In this document: one piece after another, positions 58,411 through 64,000 of the stretch
Position numbering within the stretch: position 1 is the stretch's first letter
Layout: every line of letters starts with the position of its first letter
DNA from: Paludibacteraceae bacterium
Lineage (GTDB): Bacteria; Bacteroidota; Bacteroidia; Bacteroidales; Paludibacteraceae
DNA: 64,000 nt
Assembly: GCA_017937025.1 (NCBI GenBank)
Contig: JAGBEJ010000003.1
Coordinates: 1 to 64,000 of the forward strand
Direction: 5' to 3'
Made by a program: the position numbers and the translations under genes
Notes under the pieces: generated by a model
What the model saw: only the letters and a program-made list of their open reading frames with translations
Database searches by the model: none
Told to the model about the DNA's origin: nothing

Positions 58411-59547
58411 ATGAGAAAGATTATGTTTTCAACAATGTTGCTGACAATTGCCTCTGCAGTCTCAGCACAAATGACACCAGAGGCGGTGATGGCGGCATTA
58501 CCACAAATGCCAACTGTGGCAGAGATGATTCGCTACGAAAAGGAGAGCCTAAACCCAGACCCTAAAAAAGAGATGACACAGCCGAACCTCTATATCGACT
58601 TCCACAAGGCTCTGAAAAGCGCTAAGGACCGTACCGACGAGCAGATAAAAAACAACGTCAGCACATCGGTAGAGCGCAAGATAATGAACTCGAAGGTGGC
58701 TGGCAGCAACTACACCGTAGCTCAGATGGAAGCCATGAGCGAGGCCGAGCAAGAACGTGTGGCTAACCAGATAGTGCAGAACAAGCTGAAAGGCTACGGA
58801 ATAAGCCAAGCCGACATGGCAAAAATGCAGAGCGGCAACATGAGCAAAGCCGACGAGGAAGCCATGGCCAACAGAATGATACAGCAGATGACTGGCGGCA
58901 TGACCATGAGCGACATACAGATGATGCAGGGCATGACCGACAAGGAGCGCGCGCAGTTCATGCAGGCATCGGGACTCGCCGAGCAGACCCAAGCCAAAGC
59001 GAAGGAGAACAAGCAGAATGCACAAAAGAATGCCAACCTAAACGCCCTAATTCAACAGATGCAGAAATGCGACCGCCAACTGAATGAGCTGAACAACCGT
59101 ATGCTGAAGATGGACAATGAAGTGAAGCAAGCCGGACGCGAGCTCTACAAGCAAAGCTACGAACAGCAGGTGGCGAAGTGGGACGCTGTGTTCATGGAAG
59201 CTGTGAAGGAAGGTGCGTTCTCCGAAAAGTACACCGAGGAGGAGAGACCTATGGTGGAAGCCGCTCAGAGAAAAGCAGACAACGCAGCCAACCAGAAATG
59301 GATACTCCTATGTGACTTCTACACCAAGTACATACCAACATGGCGCAACATGATAGTGAAGAAGATGGACATGTGTCGCTCACAGATGATGCCGCTGCTC
59401 GTGGAAAAGAAAAACATAAGCGACAACCTCTACAAGATAACGCAGGACGCTGGATATGCACAAGGTGAGAGCTATCCTTACATAGCTGCAAGTTCATATC
59501 TTGACATTCCGTTCGACATAGACAAGTACGACCCTTTCGAGCAATAA
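58411..59547 (+). CDS. Exported coiled-coil protein, unrecognised
   Basis: 378 residues. A signal peptide covers ~1-19 (MRKIMFSTMLLTIASAVSA). The mature part is almost wholly helical, unusually rich in Met, Gln and Lys: AQMEAMSEAEQERVANQIV, YGISQADMAKMQSGNMSKAD and IQMMQGMTDKERAQFM are Met-rich helices, and ~205-260 (NALIQQMQKCDRQLNELNNRML) forms a coiled coil. IAASSYLDIPFDIDKYDPF is the terminal block. No family is recognised; the periplasm is the likely site. A hairpin terminator follows. Confidence 0.75.
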   Translation: MRKIMFSTMLLTIASAVSAQMTPEAVMAALPQMPTVAEMIRYEKESLNPDPKKEMTQPNLYIDFHKALKSAKDRTDEQIKNNVSTSVERKIMNSKVAGSNYTVAQMEAMSEAEQERVANQIVQNKLKGYGISQADMAKMQSGNMSKADEEAMANRMIQQMTGGMTMSDIQMMQGMTDKERAQFMQASGLAEQTQAKAKENKQNAQKNANLNALIQQMQKCDRQLNELNNRMLKMDNEVKQAGRELYKQSYEQQVAKWDAVFMEAVKEGAFSEKYTEEERPMVEAAQRKADNAANQKWILLCDFYTKYIPTWRNMIVKKMDMCRSQMMPLLVEKKNISDNLYKITQDAGYAQGESYPYIAASSYLDIPFDIDKYDPFEQ

Positions 59548-59576
59548 ACGAAGAGCACTGAAAAAACATTAGCAAA

Positions 59577-59620
59577 CAACGCATAGCAGAAGAATATCCA
59601 AGCTGTGCGTTGTTTCTTTG
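59577..59620 (+). terminator. Terminator after the coiled-coil gene
   Basis: CAACGCATAGC and GCTGTGCGTTG form an 11-bp stem with one wobble and a 14-base loop, then TTTCTTTG. Confidence 0.85.
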
Positions 59621-59717
59621 TTTATTATGCAATTACACCAGCGAAATGCTAATGAAAGAAAAATTGCTACCTTTAACCATTCAAAAAACAGCACAAAGAT
59701 TTTTTCAATAAGAAATA

Positions 59718-60500
59718 ATGAAAAACGGACAAAAGAAATTCCTGAGAGCAAGAAACATCATCCTAATCGCGCTGATGGCCGGCTGTCTGGGCGGATGCCA
59801 CTTCTTCTCTGCGCAGCAGAGTGGCAAGGAGGCTGAATACATGAAACGCCTCGACTCGCTGCCAGAGCTCACCACCACGGCACAGATACTGCAGGCTGTG
59901 AAAGCGCCACAGAAGCAGCTCTACGTCATAAACAACTACCAGTTCCCGATATACACAGCAGCGCAGGACCCTTACCACAACTCGGTGAAGGAGTGCGTTT
60001 ACATCTCTGTGTCGGTAAGCACCGAGGGCAGCGACGGCAAAAGCAAAGACCAGCCGAACATGTACAAGACGGCATACGGCAGCCTGCTTTTCGACAACGA
60101 CACACCGCTGCTCGACTTCAAGCACGCGACCGTCTCAACAGCCGGCACGGGACTGAAGAAGTCGCGCTTCGAGTACGAATACTACTACAGCACCCTGGAG
60201 CCTAACGCGAAACTCTCGTTCGTGGCTAAGCTTGGAGGCGGCGAGGCACGCGTATCAAGCATCGACGGCAACAGACAGATAGTGGAAGGCGACAAGACCG
60301 GATTAGCAAAACAAAGCGAAGACTCAATGACAAACTTCCTGCTGAAAATCGCGTGCGGCATAGTTTGCGGATTTTTAGGATTATTCGTTCTTGCCGACTG
60401 GGTAAGCATAAAAGAAAAGAAGGAAAAAAGCAAGCAAAGGCAGCAGAGCAAGCAAGCCAGAAAAAACGACAAGCACAAAGATTTTTTCAACAAGAAATAA
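59718..60500 (+). CDS. Lipoprotein-like protein with C-terminal membrane segment, unrecognised
   Basis: 260 residues. The N-terminal hydrophobic segment ends LGGC (Cys 27), a lipoprotein-like site, though the preceding basic region is long. The domain at ~45-195 is beta-rich (LYVINNYQFPIYTAAQ, FEYEYYYSTLEPNAKLSFVAKL in parts: YSTLEPNAKLSFVAKLGG). A second membrane segment (~209-229, FLLKIACGIVCGFLGLFVLAD) precedes a strongly basic tail (KEKKEKSKQRQQSKQARK). The plan N-segment, domain, C-segment resembles GIDE-type bacterial proteins only distantly. It is separated by 4 bases from the next gene. Confidence 0.7.
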   Translation: MKNGQKKFLRARNIILIALMAGCLGGCHFFSAQQSGKEAEYMKRLDSLPELTTTAQILQAVKAPQKQLYVINNYQFPIYTAAQDPYHNSVKECVYISVSVSTEGSDGKSKDQPNMYKTAYGSLLFDNDTPLLDFKHATVSTAGTGLKKSRFEYEYYYSTLEPNAKLSFVAKLGGGEARVSSIDGNRQIVEGDKTGLAKQSEDSMTNFLLKIACGIVCGFLGLFVLADWVSIKEKKEKSKQRQQSKQARKNDKHKDFFNKK

Positions 60501-60504
60501 AACG

Positions 60505-61527
60505 ATGAGAAAGGCATTCATATTAACAATAGCTGCGTTTTCCACGCTGAACGCCGCAGTAGCCCAGGACGCAGGCGACTTCATAAAACACGGCAAGGCG
60601 CAAAAGATAGTGAAGGAGAACTGGACAAAAACCGACTACGACTTCAACGGCGACGGATATGACGACTTTTTCGTGATAGACACCTACGACACAAGATTCG
60701 GCATCTACATAAACGACAAGAAAGGCGCATACGACCGGCTTTATTACACAAAAAAGCCGATAGAGAGCGGCTTCGTCATAAACATCGAGAACGAATTGCT
60801 GAGGGTGGCGACCGGAACGGAGACCGACGAAAGAGGCGACGGCTGCACATATTTCTACCGCAGTCTGAACGGCAATCTGGTACTCGTGAAAGGCGAAATG
60901 TGGTATTTCGAGGCAGGCTCCAGCTTCAACACCCACCTCGACTTGATAAAAAACACGAAACTGGATGTATATACCGACGGATTGGGCGAATCGGAAAGAA
61001 CGAGCGCAATACCAGCGCTTCCGCTCAAGACCATCGGCGAGGTGGACTTCGCCGGCTGCGAGCTCCGCAACTACGACACAAAGCAGCAAATGTCGGCCAT
61101 CTGCGAGCAAGTGCTGCCGTATCTGAACTGCTCGCACTTGTTCACCTTCGACGGCGACGGCGGCAAATGCACCTACAAAGACCGCTCAAGCGAATACATG
61201 AGCTACGAGTTCTCGTTCTACTGCTACCCTCTCAAAAAAGGCGGCTACCGTGTTTACATCTGCCAAACGGAGATAAACAGCGAAGCGCCGAAGGACCTGC
61301 ACAACACGACACTCAGCGCCATGACATACACCAAAGGCAGACCGACAGAATGCAAGCCGGAAGCCGAGATAACGGCGATGATACAAAAAGACGGCGGCGT
61401 AGGCTCGTACGATGTTGTCAAATTCGACAAAGACGGCATGACCGTATATGTGTGGGACGGCAGACCGACTCACGACGGCGTGGAAGCCACATTCAAATGG
61501 AACGGAGAAAGAATGGTAAAACAATAA
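60505..61527 (+). CDS. Exported protein with a VCBS-like calcium motif, paralog of the next gene
   Basis: 340 residues. The signal peptide is ~1-20 (MRKAFILTIAAFSTLNAAVA). TDYDFNGDGYDDFFVID near 46-62 is an FG-GAP/VCBS-type Asp-rich loop likely to bind calcium. SAIPALPLKTIGEVDFAGCELRNYD near 170-194 (in parts SAIPALPLKTIGEV) has a counterpart near the end of the following gene, so residues ~20-195 are shared. The C-terminal ~145 residues (CSHLFTFDGDGGKCTYKDRS; YVWDGRPTHDGVEATFKWNGE in parts: THDGVEATFKWNG) are unique to this copy. No enzyme motif is visible. Confidence 0.75.
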   Translation: MRKAFILTIAAFSTLNAAVAQDAGDFIKHGKAQKIVKENWTKTDYDFNGDGYDDFFVIDTYDTRFGIYINDKKGAYDRLYYTKKPIESGFVINIENELLRVATGTETDERGDGCTYFYRSLNGNLVLVKGEMWYFEAGSSFNTHLDLIKNTKLDVYTDGLGESERTSAIPALPLKTIGEVDFAGCELRNYDTKQQMSAICEQVLPYLNCSHLFTFDGDGGKCTYKDRSSEYMSYEFSFYCYPLKKGGYRVYICQTEINSEAPKDLHNTTLSAMTYTKGRPTECKPEAEITAMIQKDGGVGSYDVVKFDKDGMTVYVWDGRPTHDGVEATFKWNGERMVKQ

Positions 61528-61540
61528 CCAACAACGCATT

Positions 61541-62137
61541 ATGACAGGGAATCGAACGAAGAAAACCGCCATAATATCCGCGCTTGCACTTCTTGCAAGC
61601 ATGGGAGCGTACGCCATAAAAGGCATAGCGCTGACCGAAGGCGAAGTTTACGAGATAGAGAAAAAGACGTCGAGAGTGAAAGCCGACTTGAACAAGGACG
61701 GCGTCACCGACCTCGTGGTTTACAACGAGAAAGGGCTGTCAATATACTTCAGCAACGGACATGCGAAATACTTCGCGCGCGGCGCCGGCAACGTGGAAAA
61801 CGAATACGCCGACAGCAGGATAACAAACGTCAAAGTCAATGACAAAGGCGTGCTGAGGATAGAGACCGAATGGGTGAACGACCGCGGAGCGAGCGGCTCA
61901 GACACCTACGTCGCACGATTCCAGAACAACGACTTCTACCTGATAGGCTACGACGGCATGTACAACAATCCGCCCACGACCTACTCCTTCAACCTGCTGA
62001 CGGGCAAGGCTGTGACCGTGTCAGGATACGCCGAGGACACAAAGCGGAAAACCTCCGCTATAAAGAAGCTGCCGCTGAAGAAACTCTCGGAAGTGAAAAT
62101 CGGCGAATACAAGTGCGAGGATTACTACGAATATTAA
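61541..62137 (+). CDS. Exported protein with a VCBS-like calcium motif, shorter paralog
   Basis: 198 residues. A hydrophobic N-terminal segment (~10-25, AIISALALLASMGAYA) acts as a signal. KADLNKDGVTDLVVYN near 45-60 is the Asp-rich loop matching that of the gene upstream, and SAIKKLPLKKLSEVKIGEY near 174-192 the shared end block. The protein stops where the longer paralog continues, giving an apparent loss or gain of a C-terminal domain. Start codons and 13-base spacing suggest one transcript with the two upstream genes. A hairpin terminator follows. Confidence 0.75.
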   Translation: MTGNRTKKTAIISALALLASMGAYAIKGIALTEGEVYEIEKKTSRVKADLNKDGVTDLVVYNEKGLSIYFSNGHAKYFARGAGNVENEYADSRITNVKVNDKGVLRIETEWVNDRGASGSDTYVARFQNNDFYLIGYDGMYNNPPTTYSFNLLTGKAVTVSGYAEDTKRKTSAIKKLPLKKLSEVKIGEYKCEDYYEY

Positions 62138-62156
62138 CAGATCACAAACAAAGCAA

Positions 62157-62194
62157 TAGTGCAGGCCGCATTAAAAACGACCTGCACTATTTTC
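62157..62194. terminator. Terminator between the paralog pair and the MFS gene
   Basis: TAGTGCAGGCCG and CGACCTGCACTA pair over nearly their full length around an A-rich loop, followed by TTTTCTTT; A-rich on the left for the opposing gene. Confidence 0.85.
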
Positions 62195-62195
62195 T

Positions 62196-63815
62196 TTAAT
62201 CACGCTGCTTCCGTGTCCGTGACGAGACACGAGCCAGAAGCTCTATGCCGTAAACCGGCCAGTAAGGTACTTTGCCGATGCCTGTGCGCACACGAGGAAT
62301 GTCAAGAAGCATGAAAGCCGAAGTCATCAAAGCCGCCACCCAGATAATCTGACCGAAAATCTGCTTCAGCGTGACCGACATCATGGAGTGCATAAAGCCT
62401 GAGTCGATGCCTGACGACGACAGCGCGCCGATGTGCGTCAGCGTTAGTTCAGCGCCATAGCGCGAGACGTTGTCAGCCATGAAGTGCTGGAATAGCGTGG
62501 TGTAAATGCCGTAGCCTGCCGCGCCCGCCAAATACATGTGTATGACATTGAAAATGAACAGCGCCATGAAGAAATGCTCCAAATCGTGCACCGACTCGTG
62601 CAGACTCCACATGAGCGACGCCGCCAGTATGGAGTAAGCGCATCCGCGGCAAACGAGCGCAAGGCGGTATTGCGAGAGCGGCGCATTGACATCGAGATAG
62701 AAATACATCTGAACGGCATAAGCCAGAATGCAGCCGAAGCCGATGGCGAACAGTTTCCACACCTTCCAGCGCTTATGTCCAAGCCAGAAGAGCGTGATGC
62801 CGACACCGACGTACACACCCGGCAGCGACCACAGCCCAAGACCGGTCTTCGTGTGTTCCTCGAGCGCGCGGACCTCGGTCCAATAGATTTCCTCGAGCGT
62901 ATGCTCCGCGCCGAGCAGTATCTCCGCAACGACCGTCACAAGCAGTATCGGAATCATATTCCTGTACTTGAAAATATCGAGCGAAATGTACGGTTTTTCC
63001 ACTGTCTTGAGCCTATACAGGACGAAGGCGAGCAGAATGAGCGAAAGGGCGAAAACCCAGCGCAGCAACGGCGACGAGAACCACATGAGGTAGTCGCCAT
63101 AGACCATGAAGCAGCAAGCCATGAGCATAAGCAGGCTTATGAGCAGGCCGCTGGATATGTCGATGCCGCGCAATGGCATACGCTGCGGCATAGGACACCA
63201 CGGACGGCACAGCACAAGCTGGCTAAGCACCACATAACACATCGTGCCTATGGTCAGCACATGCATCGTCTGCCATGTGAAATGGAAAGCGACCACAGCC
63301 GCAAGCCACGCACTGCCCGTGATGGCGGTCAGCAGCACAATATGCAGCACCGGGAAGAACACGCCGAAGTCACGCGGCGGCGTAATCCACAGCTGTATGT
63401 TGGACATGCACTCGAACGTGCCTTGTATCTTGGCTATGCCGGCTATGAAGCAGACCGGCAGCAGTATCGCCATGTTGGTCGTGCGCATGGTTATGAAGTT
63501 GCACACGGCTATCACCACAGCCGAGCCGACAAGCAGAAAGCGGTTGGTGAAGCGGAATTTCATGCGGAAGAGCATAGGAAACCACACCGCCATGCCCGCA
63601 AGAGTGGCATAAAGCAGCATCAGCAAGTCTTCAATCATCAGATTCGTCGTGCCGCGCACAGCTTCCAACGCACCGAGATAGACTCCGCCAGAAAACTGTA
63701 TGCATAGCACTGTGACTATGTACAGCCACGGCTGGATGCGGCGTGGCACCCACTCGCGGTACATAGGCATGGCGAACGGCATTCCTGCCTGATTTGGTAA
63801 CGGAGGATTAGGCAT
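62196..63815 (-). CDS. MFS transporter, DHA2/EmrB-like
   Basis: 539 residues with about 14 membrane segments. After MPNPPLPNQAGMPFAMPMYREW come segments such as YIVTVLCIQFSGGVYLGAL and AGMAVWFPMLFRMKFRFTNRF in parts (VWFPMLFRMKFRFTN, the motif-A-like loop). YISLDIFKYRNMIPILLV near 277-294 lies at the EmrB-type long loop. Position 6 bases after an HlyD/EmrA-type gene defines a tripartite efflux or export unit, probably with a TolC-like outer-membrane channel outside the window. The substrate is unknown: drugs, bile salts or arylated lipids are all possible. Confidence 0.88.
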   Translation of the reverse strand: MPNPPLPNQAGMPFAMPMYREWVPRRIQPWLYIVTVLCIQFSGGVYLGALEAVRGTTNLMIEDLLMLLYATLAGMAVWFPMLFRMKFRFTNRFLLVGSAVVIAVCNFITMRTTNMAILLPVCFIAGIAKIQGTFECMSNIQLWITPPRDFGVFFPVLHIVLLTAITGSAWLAAVVAFHFTWQTMHVLTIGTMCYVVLSQLVLCRPWCPMPQRMPLRGIDISSGLLISLLMLMACCFMVYGDYLMWFSSPLLRWVFALSLILLAFVLYRLKTVEKPYISLDIFKYRNMIPILLVTVVAEILLGAEHTLEEIYWTEVRALEEHTKTGLGLWSLPGVYVGVGITLFWLGHKRWKVWKLFAIGFGCILAYAVQMYFYLDVNAPLSQYRLALVCRGCAYSILAASLMWSLHESVHDLEHFFMALFIFNVIHMYLAGAAGYGIYTTLFQHFMADNVSRYGAELTLTHIGALSSSGIDSGFMHSMMSVTLKQIFGQIIWVAALMTSAFMLLDIPRVRTGIGKVPYWPVYGIELLARVSSRTRKQRD

Positions 63816-63821
63816 GGCTGA

Positions 63822-64000
63822 TTAGTATTTAACCTCACATTCCACACTATACCCGGCCTTGAGGCGGTCGAGGTCGGCTGGCTTATTGCCGGCAAGCGAT
63901 ATGCGCACCGTCAGCCGCTGCTCCACCTTGACGAAGTTGCCTGTCGCATTGTCCACCGGTATAAGCGAGAATGCGCTGCCTGTGGCGTCGGACATGCGCT
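63822..64000 (-). CDS. HlyD/EmrA family membrane fusion protein (5' part beyond window)
   Basis: Only the C-terminal 59 codons are visible. SDATGSAFSLIPVDNATGNF, then VKVEQRLTVRISL, is the highly conserved end of EmrA/HlyD_D23-type periplasmic adaptors (the GSxFSLLPPxNATGNFxKVxQRxPVRI pattern). The stop is at 63822-63824. The gene is upstream of the MFS gene in the same transcript, the usual emrA-emrB order, so it bridges the transporter to an outer-membrane channel. Confidence 0.9.
   Translation of the reverse strand, partial: RMSDATGSAFSLIPVDNATGNFVKVEQRLTVRISLAGNKPADLDRLKAGYSVECEVKY

Noticed and set aside
62538-63707. 389-codon plus-strand frame opposite the MFS gene
   Set aside because: Antisense shadow; its Arg/His/Gln-rich translation has no membrane or domain signature, whereas the opposite strand encodes a convincing transporter.

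Overview
The window comes from a member of the Bacteroidota, most likely the order Bacteroidales. The evidence is: several secreted proteins with type IX secretion (T9SS) C-terminal sorting domains, -7 promoter boxes of the TAnnTTTG type instead of -10 boxes, almost no Shine-Dalgarno sequences, an Mpl/KdsC/LptB set pointing to a Gram-negative envelope, a BspA-type leucine-rich-repeat protein, NhaD, and a DUF2027/Smr protein. Most of the window is ordinary chromosome with short transcription units on both strands, usually separated by clear hairpin terminators.

Layout. 1-6.3 kb: three exported proteins on the minus strand (a large IgGFc-binding-domain surface protein cut by the window edge, an Ig-like repeat protein, a calycin-like T9SS cargo). 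6.4-8.8 kb: uracil-DNA-glycosylase-like protein, a 43-residue protein, YhcH-type and DUF2461 proteins. 9-25 kb: housekeeping and metabolism (pheS, an exported sulfatase-modifying-factor-like protein, eno, rnz, a secreted DUF4832-like protein, D-lactate dehydrogenase, htpG, a cation/proton antiporter with a long cytosolic tail, then mpl, dCMP deaminase and a C-terminal processing protease). 25.2-28.6 kb: tRNA-Val(TAC), lptB, mnmA, queA. 28.6-34.9 kb: Smr protein, cupin lipoprotein, a remnant of an SMR drug transporter, EamA transporter, a YqiA-DUF1653 fusion, a lipoprotein, a nitroreductase and a cyclohexadienyl-dehydratase-like lipoprotein.

35-38 kb is a single-chain restriction-modification enzyme lying directly against the 3' end of mnmE. 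38-45 kb: mnmE, nucleoside phosphorylase, folK, nitroreductase, DUF2520, kdsC, a HerA-like ATPase, and a DUF3298 lipoprotein. 45.8-49.8 kb is the least ordinary part: a stand-alone LytTR regulator overlapping a membrane-anchored protein with an ectodomain resembling phosphodiester glycosidases, then a run of six small genes, mostly unrecognised membrane proteins, including an exported transglutaminase-like protein. 49.9-58.2 kb: nhaD, nudC, secreted proteins, a leucine-rich-repeat T9SS protein, a UbiA prenyltransferase, maf, murB. 58.4-62.1 kb: four unrecognised exported proteins, two of them paralogs. The window ends in an MFS/HlyD efflux pair.

Outside the genes, the most distinctive structure is a dispersed intergenic repeat present in two near-identical inverted copies (7.0 and 45.5 kb) and one diverged copy (5.2 kb). 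A decayed fragment of the UbiA gene lies 1.3 kb from the intact gene. There is no CRISPR array, rRNA operon, transposase or integrase in the window.
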